Positions 48,965 to 60,999 of a stretch of 64,000 bases of DNA are shown in pieces. The stretch is from Lumbricus rubellus. Taxonomy: Eukaryota > Annelida > Clitellata > Crassiclitellata > Lumbricidae. The notes under the pieces are model-generated. The model was not told the origin of the DNA, ran no database searches, and saw only the letters and a list, made by a program, of their open reading frames with translations. The first letter of the stretch is position 1. Every line of letters begins with the position of its first letter. The stretch is taken from positions 21,555,201 to 21,619,200 of the forward strand of contig OX243814.1 in NCBI GenBank assembly GCA_945859605.1. Reading direction: 5' to 3'. A program made the translations under genes and the position numbers.

Positions 48965-49105
48965 TCAGTAATTCACCGAAGCGCTGAGAAAAAACTGAGT
49001 GAAGAACGTGCTCAAGGTCCCTACGAGACGGCTTGAGTGGATTCGAACCTGCAACCATCAGGCTGCAAGGTAATTTGGGCGTTTTAGTCGACTCGACTAG
49101 GCATG
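48965..49105 (-). mobile_element. Diverged tRNA-derived SINE copy 5
   Basis: The minus strand shows TTACCTTGCAGCC, B box GGTTCGAATCCACTC, AGGGACCTTGAGCACG and CAGCGCTTCGGTG in the same order as the other copies. The head and 3' tail are lost. Confidence 0.65.
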
Positions 49106-49259
49106 CCAATAGCTACTATGTCAATTGCAAGTCTGAACAGCAGCTCTATCCGCAAGTCTTGAGAAAGATGTTCCCGATTGGATGGGCCAATAGAAAAAAC
49201 TACAAAACTGAGTCGTAACGGCACACCTCTGCACTCCAGTTAAGCCTATCTATGTCATC

Positions 49260-49660
49260 TATGTATCATGTATGTCAGTAGCGTACTCAGTATACTCTTT
49301 GCGACAATACAGCAGGTCAGGGTCGACCTTAGCCAAATGTATGCGCGCTTTGCCTGGAGCGTCATGTGTAAGCTTAGTTAAGATTTTAGTTAAGTACTTA
49401 GTTAAGTTTGTTTCTCTACATGCTCTTGACAATATAAGCTTTTCTGCAATCTGTCATCACCTAATTTGTTTTAGTCACTTTCTTTTCTGCTATCTTGATT
49501 AATTTTTCTTGGGACTTTTTACTTGGGTGACCCTTCCCAGCGGGATGTCCATCCCTTTTGGGCCCCCCTTTGTAGCCAATGCATGCATGTTTTGTACTTT
49601 TATTGTTTTCTTGTTTTTCTGGTTGCAATAAAGTGAATTGTATTGAATTGTATTGTATAT
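49260..49660 (+). mobile_element. Probable retroposon 3' end with TTGTATTGAA tail
   Basis: It ends GGTTGCAATAAAGTGAATTG followed by two to three TTGTATTGAA-type units, a common ending of non-LTR elements. The body has no recognisable protein frame. The 176-codon frame that begins inside the tail is not supported. Confidence 0.4.
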
Positions 49661-50823
49661 ATAGGACCGGCCCTGAGCAGGGAGGGCGTGCCGTAGGCTA
49701 CCGTCGCAAAGTGTATGTTGAGGTATTAATCGGACTGCAAGCTTGTGTAACTGTTGTTACGATGACAGTTGAAATTAACCATATCCGTCTTTCCTTCAAC
49801 GTAGGACTACTAACTCTCTTAGGACTTTGTTTATATCCGCCGCCTGTCTCTCTGGAATCTGGATGCATGGGGAAGAACTTAAGAAGTCAGCTGATACTGT
49901 TTCCTATTAGCTGTTTATCTTTTTCGCGGCTTTTTTTTATTAGAAGACTGTGGAAGCCACTCTGTAGAACCCAGGCTATTAATGTTCTCTTTGGATTTGC
50001 ACTGCTGCATAGGAGAGGCACGGAGGACCACAGGAGGAGAGTTCGTTTACAAAACGTAGAGAGAATTATTATCGTAATGACACCTCCTTGCATAATATTC
50101 GAACTATAGCCTCAATGGAAGCTGGAGAATATCTGGCTGTCGGTCTCTATATCTGTCTGTTTGACTACATGTCTGTTTGTCTACATGTCTGTTTGTCTAC
50201 ATGTCTGTTTGTCTTACAATCCGATGCTTTTAAAGGAACATAATAATCTGACCATAAAGCTGCATGAATAAATGTTTTACTCTCGTGTTGCGGCGTGTGT
50301 TTACTAAGAGACTAGCTACTTTCATCACAACAGATTGGCCGCCGAGAAGTTTACTGTGCACACAATCTGCTGCTGCGTGCCACAGATCGAACCAAAGTGT
50401 TCTTAAGTCACTGCAGGTCTCTTTCGTGCTCCGATAGAAGAGTGTTGTCTAAGCCATTGACTGGCACATGGCACTTGCGCGCCTGAGCAACAGTGCCTAA
50501 CATATATATTATAACAGCAACTGTAAGAAGCTCTTAACGATGATAAGAATGCAACGCTCTTTCATCGTACACGTCGTCTACTGTAGTGTATACAGAACAC
50601 CTAAAAAGCTTTTACGTGCGCTAAAGCAATGGTCGTTAAGCACTGAGGTGCATCGAAAGCAATCTCGAATTGAATTGCAATCTCGAATTGAATTGCAATC
50701 TCGAATTGAATTGCAATGATCATAGTAAAATGATCGTTGCAATCGTCTACACACATATTTTTTATGCCTCATCACCATGACAACGCAACTCATCGATTGC
50801 ATGAGCGGCAGACGCACAAACGG

Positions 50824-50861
<38 letters not shown>

Positions 50862-51066
50862 CCACGACCACCCATGGCCTTGGTTAGGCGCCTGACTATA
50901 ATTATCAGCTTTCGATGACAACCATAACTTTATCCTTCACCTCCTCGTATAAAAGCTCCCAAACTAATGATACAAAGGCTGTGCACACTTAATTGTTCAG
51001 AAAGGAAAGCATTTAAAGGACGCTAACTTTCATCGATTCCCTCTTTTGTATACATGGGTCCAGTAA
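49661..51066. other. Noncoding stretch with small tandem repeats
   Basis: CTGTTTGTCTACATGT-type 16-base units at 50153-50215; GCAATCTCGAATTGAATT 18-base units (about three) at 50660-50714; (CA)n at 50826-50862. No gene is supported. Confidence 0.5.
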
Positions 51067-51244
51067 GTTGCTCTATGCCTTCAGTGTACTCACTGCTCAT
51101 GCATGGTCCATAATTATAGCTGACACAAGTTCTAAAATCACCTTTCACCTCATACTGCTCATCCTCTTCTTCCTCCTACTCCTCATCTTCCTATTCCTCC
51201 GACTTGGCTTCGCCGCCTTCATCACTACTACCAGTATCATGATC

Positions 51245-51535
<291 letters not shown>

Positions 51536-51579
51536 ATCATCATCATCATCATATACATCGTCATCATCGTCATCATCGT

Positions 51580-51582
51580 TGC

Positions 51583-51634
<52 letters not shown>

Positions 51635-51637
51635 GAA
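51580..51637. repeat. Microsatellite (GTT)n
   Basis: About 18 GTT triplets abutting the LINE fragment at 51638. Confidence 0.93.
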
Positions 51638-51990
51638 CCCATCTAAGACAAAATTTATTTGGTTGGGCGCACGGCAGCAGCTTGCCAAGCTTGATCTCTT
51701 TTCTCCTACATTTGAATTTCCTGGCTTTGTCTTTGCAACCTCGGTTCATGGCCTCGGCGTCCAACTTGACCAAGAACTCACTTTTGCTCCTCAGACAGAC
51801 AGGAAGATAACGAAAGAGCGGCAACAGATGGAGCTTAAGACATAGAGTGCCGATGCATATACACTTATACTTATTCTTTACGGTCTATCCTGCTGTTTAG
51901 TTTAGTATGTGAGGCGCCCTTGTAACGGCATCCATGGCTGTGTTACGGCGCCATAGAAATCGTCATTGTTATTATTATTATTATTATACA
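51636..51990 (+). mobile_element. LINE fragment, reverse transcriptase part, with 3' tail
   Basis: The frame from 51636 reads LNPSKTKFIWLGARQQLAK, then SVHGLGVQLDQELTFAPQ. This is the segment that follows the catalytic YADD box in CR1/L2-like reverse transcriptases (N-x-x-K-T-x-x-x-x-G and L-G-V-x-L-D). It is soon followed by a GGCGCCATAGAAAT tail and (TTA)n at 51968-51986, so the rest of the gene is deleted. Confidence 0.75.
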
Positions 51991-51994
51991 CGTA

Positions 51995-53370
51995 CGTCGT
52001 ACATACATACATACATACATTATATACATATACACATGTATATACAATTATGCATGTATATACAATTATACATGTGTATATATAGGTTATACATTGCAGT
52101 CAGCCGGAATTGAGTGCGACTGCAGAGAAATTGTACAGCTGCTGCAGTGTAAGCTTATACCATCAGCAGTCGTCCAATTTCTGTTCATGCAGTCAATATG
52201 CAAAGTGCAGCGTAATTCGCAGCTTACGGTTGACACGAGACACTCCGCACTCCCCACTCCCCACTCCCCAATCCCCACTCTCCTTCGTCCTGCATGGGTT
52301 CGATTACAAAGAGATGATCGATGAATTCAACAGCTGATCGATCAAATAATCGCTTCATTTATCAGTTTGCTTCTGATAAAAGCGACCAACGCGGATGAAC
52401 GAAGAATTCACATCCATATTCCATAGCACATATTCCATAGCCATTGCACTGATTGCAGACGCGGTCCACGCGACAAAGTACTGCGGCGGATCTTTCAAGC
52501 GAAAGTGCGGCTTTCCGAAAAGAAGTTCTAACGCCAGCAAAGATATAATCTATAAAATAAGTAATATTTGTCTCGTGTTTTGTTACATTTTCTATTGACG
52601 AATTTGAGACTTAGGCTAATATTTCAATAGGTTGAGCATCGTTACGCCTAATGGACGAGAACATATGAACTTTTATTTGTCTCTTTCTCTATACAGAACG
52701 AACCATAGAATGACGTTGCAACGCGTGAAAAGTTCTTTATGTTATTATTATTAGATTTATATGCCTGTTGAGATAGAATAAAAACCATGAAAATGATGAA
52801 CGGTGAGAAATGACTAGAATTTTCTTCACACCGCTCTGTGAAACATGAAAGAAAGTTTAATTTACCGAACTCGACGGAAGAGTTCGGTAAATTAAACTTT
52901 CTTTCATGGTGAATCAGCATAGGCTATAGTATATAGACATGTTTGCAAAAGTTGCAGCTGGGGCTTTTGTTATGACCGCGCGATGTCCCAGTCTCTGTTC
53001 ACGTAGGCTAATGTCCGAGTTCCCATTTTATCATCTGCAGAAACTTTGTCCGTGACGTTCAGTAACGGATTCACAAACTGAGACCTTAATATACAAAATA
53101 TGACCAAATACAAACAGCTTATCGTAACCGTAGCAGCTCACATCATAAACAGCTTATTTGTGCTCTTTTAATGAGGTTGTATGACATCATCATCATTTTG
53201 TGTGTTGTAATTTTCTAAAAATTTGTAATGAAATCACATGTGGGCTATTGGAACGTTTATCACTTTCAGATCACTTTGTTTGCTGTAGCGACTATTATAT
53301 AGGCCGCACGCTTTTGTGCAAGACTTGTCTTGTTAAAGCGTGTTACAAATAATAAAAAAAAGTAACAAAC
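51995..53370. other. Noncoding stretch
   Basis: Short CATA run near 52003. CCCCACTCC repeats near 52250-52275. A striking hairpin at 52844-52908 (listed separately). The small frames at 52094-52598 have no motif. Confidence 0.45.
52844..52908. repeat. Perfect inverted repeat, 28-base arms, 9-base loop
   Basis: Arm 1 at 52844-52871 (CATGAAAGAAAG ... TTACCGAACT) and its exact complement at 52881-52908 flank the loop CGACGGAAG. All 28 positions pair. No flanking target duplication is visible. Confidence 0.95.
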
Positions 53371-53373
53371 GCA

Positions 53374-53700
53374 GAATTGTATGTGCGAATAGGCCAAACA
53401 GAGAACCTTATGCAGCAAATAATATGCAGGAAGCTGGAACTCTTCGGGCATACATGTATATGCAGGATGGATAACAGTAGAAAAATCAAGACAGTTATAC
53501 TTGGAAGAATGGAAGGATCTAACAGGAAAGGACGACCACACAAAGAATGGCTGGAAAATATAACAGAATGGTGTGGAGCACCACTGCAGGACCTGACACA
53601 CGCTGCCTTGGAGAGACAAACCTGGCGCGGAATAACGAGAATGGCATCGGGCACCTACGGGCACTGGTCCCATGGTTGATGATGATGATGATGATGATTG
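53374..53700 (+). mobile_element. LINE C-terminal fragment with GAT tail
   Basis: The frame from 53377 reads RIGQTENLMQQIICRKLELF, GHTCICRMDN, then KGRPHKEWLENITEWCG and ALERQTWRGITRMASG, with a stop at 53678 and a (GATGAT)n tail. The G-R-P-x-x-x-W...W-C-G...A-x-x-R-x-x-W-R pattern is common at the C-terminus of non-LTR reverse transcriptase proteins. 5'-truncated copy. Confidence 0.78.
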
Positions 53701-55112
53701 TAATTGTATGGAACATGATTCTCCGGATATTTGAAGAAAACGGAATTTAAAGTTTAGACAGCTGTAACTTTTGTAAACATGAAAAATGTCAAGTGCAACT
53801 TTCATGGATTGTTGGAAATTTATTCCCCTGCAAATTGGAAAATTTTCGGTTGCGAAGTTATCGCATTTTAACTGGTGGTACATTTTTTAGACACCGTATA
53901 TAGGCCTAGGCTATGTATAGTGTCCTTTTAAACATCATGCAGCACACTCAAACATGTCTTAAACAATGCTTGATTATGGTGTCCATTCGTAATCTTATAG
54001 GAGTATTATGACTTACATGTAGGCCTACTACGCATCAGGTGTCACACATATTGTTAAAAATGCAGTAGAAGATAGATAATTATCTCATGAAGATTGGACT
54101 CTTCTCTCATCCTATAATTATAATTCGCTTCCACTGAATATATTCGTATCAATTCCTGCATCACCCCAACACGCTATCCTTGTTTCCTGTTAGTCCCATA
54201 TTCTACAATTCAAACCAACATGCTCTATAGATCAAGTGTAATAAGCAGCTCTACTCAGACTCAGAGGTCGCTATGGTTTACCCATTCCACATATCAATTT
54301 AAGTTATTATTGTTCCGGTGTTCAAAATAAAACTGAAGTTGAACTAATTTTTAGGTCATAAATTTCGCATGGTTTAACCAGAAACGACTTCTCTTTCTCA
54401 TTTTCTCTTTTCTCTCTCTTTATTTTCTCTTCTCTTTTTTTTCTCTATAGGCCGATTTCATTTCTATATATCTTTCTCTTTTTTTATCTTTCTCTGTCCT
54501 TCTTTCTCCCATTCCTTGTGTCCTTATAGTCTGTCTTTATTTTCCTCTTTCTTCATTTTTTCTCTTTCTTTATTTCTCTCTCTCTTTCTCTGCTGCATTA
54601 TTATTTCGTTGCCTGTTCGCCATCTCATGCGTTCGACTATTTACTGCGCGGCTTTAATGGGATTAATGCGACGTCGTCATCATCTTCTCTTTATGATGAA
54701 ACCAACCAAACTATAGACCGCCGCGCTCGGCTCCTGCTGCCATGGCTGCTGCTACTGGTGGTGGTAGTGGTGGTGGTAGTGGTAGTGGTAAGCTTTCTTC
54801 TTTTCGTCACCCGTCTCCGTCGTTCACTCAATCCCTCTTCTCTCTACGTCGGGATTCTTATCGTTAACTTCCGTGTGCAACAGTGCATGCTATAGCTGCT
54901 GCTTCTACTGTTCGCCTTCTCTGCGTCATTTTTCTCTTTCTTCTCCTCATTCGTATCCTAAGCGACCAATGCTTTATCGCCATCTATCCTAATGACTCAT
55001 TGACTTGCTGCTTCCACAGAAATCACTCCGACCAGACGAATGCACGCTGATATAAACCTACTTTCATGAAGTTGCAAACGTTTTCAGATGACGAAGACGT
55101 GATAAGCAGTCA
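53701..55112. other. Noncoding stretch
   Basis: No gene is supported. TC/TTTC-rich tract at about 54390-54595; (GGTGGTAGT)-type short repeat at 54756-54790. Confidence 0.45.
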
Positions 55113-55116
55113 ACGT

Positions 55117-55118
55117 TC

Positions 55119-55149
<31 letters not shown>

Positions 55150-55290
55150 CCTCCATCTCTCTCTGTGTGTGGGTGTGTCTCTCTCTCTCTCTCTCTCTCT
55201 TTCTCTCCCTCTCTCTCTATCTCCATCTCCATCTCCCTCTCTCTCCCTCTCCCTCTCCCTCTCTCTTTCTCTCTCTCACTCTCTCTGCTT
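55117..55290. repeat. Microsatellite (CT)n, imperfect
   Basis: CTCTCT runs with CCCTCC and GTGTGT interruptions. Confidence 0.93.
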
Positions 55291-55384
55291 CCCTGCCTCC
55301 CTTTCTTTGTCCGTTCCTCCTTCCTCTCTTGTTTACGTCCCTCCCCTCTTTCAGTTGTTCTTTCCTTCATTGACATCTCGTAAT

Positions 55385-56490
55385 TGTTTCATCGGAGACT
55401 TATTATGATTTCATTGATGCTTGAATATAATTTGATGTAACGACGTCCTTTGCATTCATGCTGTATGCAATGTATTCACGGTCAAGTGAACTGATGTAAA
55501 ACGCTGACAGGATGACTTAATAATATATTCCCTGGGCTCATCTCTCACTTTAATCAGAAGACGATTTAAATTCATAACATGCGACCATACATGACTTATA
55601 AGCATTATGCTGCTTCAACTTGCATGTAAGATCGACTGCATCTGATGTGACGTCATCGCCATGGATGTACATGTAGTGCCATTTGTGCAAGAGGTCGTTC
55701 CAATCGACGTCACTGGCAATTAGCTTCGATGCCAAACGACGTCATCGAACTGCTGACCATCTCATCTTGCATCTGTGCAGATCGATAGATCTCTTGCGGA
55801 AATAAATCAAATAAATCAAATAATCATAGGTAAGGACATATATTTACATTTATAATATATGATCATCTTCTGCATGAGTTATTACTCGCGTTTATTGAAC
55901 AATCTGGTTGACAGACCGCAATCGGTTACAGTATAATATTTATACAGTTATGCAGTTATACATTAGTTAACATCAATCTTAACTACTGCAGAACAGACCG
56001 CCTGCAATACAAGCCTGCAATGCGTTGTCCACAGAGTTAATGTCTTACAAGGCAATCTGAGGTCTGGACTGTTGGGTGGCCACAGCTGCGGTGGCTACTT
56101 TTTTATCCGGACACAGTGTACATGTACATGTATAGGCCCTATACCAAGCTCGAGACTCTCCACCCAAGAACTCTTCGCCATCCAGCCATCCCAATTGTTA
56201 CTCAACCATCCTCCCTTCTCAGTCTTTCTCAACAACCACCCCACCCCCAATTCCATCCACCCCGTCGCTACGCATCTCAACTTGATCTCAAGTTCTACAA
56301 CCGAGCAATAACTTGCGATGAACTGCCATGCATTCTGGAAAGATCTCCTTCCATCATTCTCCTCACTCTCTCGATTCCTCCTCCATCGTCATTTCCATTC
56401 ACCCTCTAATCCTCTAATCCTATATTCACCTGCCGTCTCACTCTCACGGTCTACTGCACATTGTTGGTTTTTAATTGTCATATATATTAT
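55385..56490. other. Noncoding stretch
   Basis: Contains the second copy (about 55898-56010) of the dispersed repeat at 21105. Pro/Ser-rich frames at 56072-56409 lie on CCA-rich sequence without splice or family support. Confidence 0.4.
55898..56010 (+). repeat. Dispersed repeat, second copy
   Basis: CTGGTTGACAGACCGCAATC, GTTATGCAGTTATAC and TTAACATCAATCTTAACTAC match 21105-21200 in the same order. Confidence 0.5.
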
Positions 56491-56493
56491 ATA

Positions 56494-56750
<257 letters not shown>

Positions 56751-56984
56751 TTATAAGCTATCGCAGGATGTTCGGCAGATTGTCGAGGACGAGCTGTATA
56801 TATTAATTATCAGCAAGAGCAAAACTTAAACTTGTGTAAACTTTCTTCAGTATAATAATTATGATATGTCGTGATCACTGTTGTTTGAATCATGCACAGG
56901 TGCATAAACTATGAAAGGAGGACGAAAGAGGCACAAAAAGAAGACGAGGGAGGACGACAAGATGCTATTTAATAGCGTAGAAAT

Positions 56985-57300
56985 TAATTGTATAAGAGGA
57001 ATTCTGGATAGAACAGCAGACGAGAAAGAATTTGCAATGAAATGATCCGGCAGAGTTTGGTCAGGTGGACTATAGATTGGAAGATAAGATTAGAAACGGA
57101 AGATTGATCTGATTTGGGCGCGTAGCACGGGAGGATAAACACAAGTCACGTGACAGAGCGCTTTATGGTCACGTGGTGTGAACAAGAAGCGGGAAAAGAC
57201 AAGCAGAGACATGAGTGGACAATGAAAGAAGATCTGCAAGCGCAATTAGGAATGAATTATATGAGAACTTCAGCTGTTGACACAGACACAGACAACGAAA
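56985..57300 (+). mobile_element. Possible decayed LINE fragment
   Basis: A frame near 57080 reads IRNGRLIWFGRVAREDKHK, resembling the RLxWxGHVxRMDD segment of non-LTR proteins, followed by WTMKEDLQAQL-like remains in another frame. Frames are broken. Weak call. Confidence 0.35.
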
Positions 57301-57329
57301 TGGAGAAGAGACTAATTATATTGTTGAAG

Positions 57330-57369
57330 CGTCGTCGTCGTCGTCGTCGTCATCGTCGTCGTTGTCGTT

Positions 57370-57400
<31 letters not shown>

Positions 57401-57418
57401 TCGTCGTCGTCGTCACAC
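57330..57418. repeat. Microsatellite (CGT)n
   Basis: CGT/TGT triplets, about 29 units. Confidence 0.95.
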
Positions 57419-57594
57419 ACTCCTGACGGCAGATGAATGAGGGATATTATCACAAGGAATCTTTTGATTTGTGCGCATTTTACTGGCGCTATATAAATGC
57501 TCAATTATCGTCGCAACGTCCAAGCTAATTGAGATGCCGTATTGTCTTGCACCATGATATCGAAACATTAGCCTTCTGAACAAAGTAGTCATGG

Positions 57595-57873
57595 GCGATT
57601 TCAGCAGTAGGGGGGGGCAAGATTTTACTTCTGCCTGAAAAATAAATCCGGAATAAATTACTTCGTGGGTTGAAATCTCGTGGTGGGAAATACTATTTTT
57701 CAGAAAAAAAACTTGACTACCTTTTTTAGTCATCGGGGTTGATATGTCACGAAATAAGTTATACTATTTTTGTTGTTTAAAAAAAAAATTTTTCTTGGTC
57801 TTCTTGCCCGAAAAAACAGACTTTCCCAAAATTTGGGGGTATTTGCCCTCTGAACCTCCGCATCGCACGACTA
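57595..57873. mobile_element. Miniature element related to 15574 and 43328, decayed
   Basis: Starts CATGGGCGATTTCAGCAG; the body has GTTGAAATCTCGTGG and TTAGTCATCGGGGTTGA, as in the copy at 15574. The right end is diverged. Confidence 0.45.
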
Positions 57874-57978
57874 CGAAAGTAGGTTACATTCATCAGCAAC
57901 AGCAATGTTGATCAAACAGTAGGCCCTTAACTTGAAACAAATTTACCGACAGTATAATGCCTGTATGGACATTCTTGT

Positions 57979-58539
57979 CAGTGTTGTGCACGAGACCGAA
58001 AATCCAAGACCAAGACCAAGACCAAGACCGGGTGGTCCAAGACCGAGACCAAGACCAAGACCGGGTGGTCCAAGACCGAGACCAAGACCAAGACCGGGTG
58101 GTCCAAGACCGAGACCAAGACCAAGACCGCAATTTTCTGGTCTCGAGACCGTCTCGAGACCAAGACCACGTCTCGAGACCACACCACTGAGGTCCAAATC
58201 CCTGCTCCTCAATGTTTGCAAAACTACAAAATGCCACATCGAGCAATTGCATCGATGTAATTACTTACTAAGGCACTAGGATAACTGAGCATTCACGTTT
58301 TCTTGTCTCTTTTGATGCGACCAAGAGGTCCAAGACCAAGACCAAGACCGGACCTTCAAGACCAAGACCAGACCAAGACCGGACCATCAAGACCGAGACC
58401 AAGACCAAGACCGGACCTTCAAGACCAAGACCAAGACCAAGACCGGGTGGTCCAAGACCAAGACCAAGACCAAGACCGCAATTTTCTGGTCTCGAGACCG
58501 TCTCGAGACCAAGACCACGGTCTCGAGACCACATCACTG
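57979..58539. mobile_element. hAT-type element built from an AAGACC minisatellite, 561 bases
   Basis: The left end CAGTGTTGTGCACGAGAC and the inverted right end CAGTGATGTGGTCTCGAGAC are flanked by the perfect 8-base duplication ATTCTTGT (57971-57978, 58540-58547). Inside are two blocks of CAAGACCAAGACCGGGTGGT-type repeats, each ending in GGTCTCGAGACC palindromes. An extra internal end copy (ACCACACCACTG) is at about 58178-58189. Long frames here (Arg-Pro, Gln-Asp or Trp-Ser repeats) are artefacts. Confidence 0.82.
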
Positions 58540-58857
58540 ATTCTTGTTCACACCACGTGACACTCCTTATAAATATCCAAGTTGAATTTAAAGGCAACGC
58601 TTCGCTAGCGATGCAGATGAAGCCGATAGACCTATATTATTATTATTTCGAACCAGATTCTACTCTGCATGGTAGGGATTTGAACTTCGACATCTTGATT
58701 GACAATCCAGCAAACTCACTATACTACTCTGCCAACCAATCTCTATAGTACTAGCAATAACTATGAACTCTCACGAAGTATAAGCTTAGTTGTGAGTGTT
58801 TTGGTGCTCAGTCTGCGGTCCTTGATCCGCGTTTTCTAAAAGTAGCCTACCATTACA

Positions 58858-59256
58858 CAATACACAACATTGCACAACATTGCACAATACACATGCACAA
58901 CATTGCACAACATTGCACAACATTACACAATACACATGCACAACATTGCACAACATTGCACAACATTACACAACATTGCACAACATTGCACAACATTGCA
59001 CAACATTGCACAACATTACACAACATTGCACAACATTGCACAACATTGCACAACATTGCACAACATTGCACAACATTGCACAACATTGCACAACATTGCA
59101 CAACATTACACAACATTGCACAACATTGCACAACATTACACAATACACATGCACAACATTGCACAATACACATGCACAACATTGCACAACATTACACAAT
59201 ACACATGCACAACATTACACAATACACATGCACAACATTGCACAACATTGCAGACG
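58858..59256. repeat. 10-base minisatellite (ACAACATTGC)n
   Basis: About 38 units with ACATTACAC and ATACACATGC variants clustered at both ends of the array. Confidence 0.95.
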
Positions 59257-59759
59257 ATAAGAAGCACGATGAGCACTAAACAGACCGATGCCACTATTTC
59301 CATTATGAATTATTGTGTGTGAGAAGCAAATATTCAACGTCGTCAGCATATTAACATGTCACGTCCTAACTCCTAACAAAAACCGATCTGCTGCTTTTCA
59401 CAGTCAGATTTATTCTGACAAACGCCGACAATGTTGCTAGACGTAGGCCTACGTCTCTTATGAATCGTTTGCTATCGATCATTTAAGGTAAAATATCGAT
59501 GCTGATCGTTATGACCAGATCAGTTAAAAGCGCTGTTCTTATAATAGCAGTTTAATGTTGACCGTATTTAGAATTATTGACGTTGAGATCAATACATTCT
59601 GATATGAAAAATATGAAATATCGTTAAAGAAATAAATTGTGTCTATCTTCAAGTAACTACTGTACAAGAAATCTGACGGATTGGATCCTACATATATAAA
59701 TTTATATATATATATCATATATATACATCATCAGCATAGATATATCATATATATATATG

Positions 59760-59800
<41 letters not shown>

Positions 59801-60158
59801 TGATGATAGAGAATGTAGCGCAAAGGAATTATCACTGAACTCTCTTATAGTAGCGCTATCTCCACTAAAGATCATGATGTTGCGCCATCAAGAGGTTTAT
59901 AAAAGCGCTATAGAAATATCGGAGGTTCATGTAGGCTACGGGGCCAAATTGTGAACCGCTTACAATGCAGACAGGCAAACAGGGCCTTTGGAGGCAACTC
60001 TTCGATGCCACCCGTGTCCCCCCTCCAACGGATTTCTAGAGCGCCATCATCGGAAATTATTCCATTTCCAGACGTAAACAACTCCGCTATATAATATATG
60101 TCATGTATATATTACATGTTTATATATATCATGTATATATATTATATATTATATATAT

Positions 60159-60219
<61 letters not shown>

Positions 60220-60770
60220 TGCGCATTTTCTTAATGGATTAATCCGTTGCAATCTGATAAATTGCAATTGGCTTTGATGGATGACAGTCAATGTCTCTTA
60301 ACGTCTTAATCCGCTCCATTGACCAGCAATCTAATCATCCGCATCTGCATGCGTGAAGACTGCTGCTGCAGTCTTATAACGAAGACATCATGCTGCTGCT
60401 GCTGCTGCTTAAATAGTCAGACCCGAAGTCTGGAGCAGAAACGGTGCCCCTAAAGGCCCCTTATAATGCCTATGCGGCTATGCCTATACGAAAAAATCAT
60501 CACTGAACAAGACTGATCAGGAAGTAAGTTTTAGAAACTAACGAAATGGATGCACCGCCCCAGAGAAATCGTATAACCTATTCTTCAGTCATAGGACAGA
60601 CGACGGAGTATAATATGACTATTGGCCGGCTTACTATAAAAAGTTACGCAACTAAAAAATTCAATAAACCAACGAGATATAAATAATGCGCTCTTTTGAT
60701 TTGCGTCCATTTGAGGCTTTGATAGGATACCGGTACCGTATGCATGGGTCTATTATGCGATCAACGTCAA
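59257..60770. other. Noncoding stretch with TA and GT microsatellites
   Basis: (TA)n at 59697-59799, (GT)n at 60160-60218, (CTG)n at 60392-60408. No gene is supported. Confidence 0.5.
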
Positions 60771-60772
60771 CT

Positions 60773-60995
60773 GGGGCGCGGTGGTCTAGTGGTGGCGTCG
60801 TTGCCTTGGAGCCGGAAGGTCCGAGGTTCGAATCCACCTCCCCGCGTAAGGACCTTCGGCAAGTCCTTCACTTACAATTGCTCAGCGCTTCGGCGTGAAA
60901 CTCCGATGCAGTGTCCGCTCTGCATCGGGAGCGCCTCTGAGTAGATAGAGCTTGAAGGGGCGCTACAACAAGTGCACATACAAACAAACAACGAT
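60773..60995 (+). mobile_element. tRNA-derived SINE copy 4
   Basis: Full-length: GGGGCGCGGTGGTCTAGTGG head, intact B box GGTTCGAATCC, GCTTCGGCGTGAAACTCCG body, GGGAGCGCCTCTGAGTAG and a GGGGCGCTACAACAAGTGCA tail with ACAAACAAAC end. Confidence 0.9.
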
Positions 60996-60999
60996 TTTT

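Noticed and set aside
49579..50109. 176-codon frame
   Set aside because: It starts in a retroposon tail and shows no domain, signal peptide or splice support.
57932..58597. Arg-Pro, Gln-Asp and Leu-Gly repeat proteins
   Set aside because: Products of the AAGACC hexamer in several phases inside a transposable element.
60773..60850. tRNA gene (A and B boxes with GGTTCGAATCC)
   Set aside because: The same head is followed by the common SINE body at several places, and a complete cloverleaf with proper acceptor stem is not formed. These are SINE promoters.
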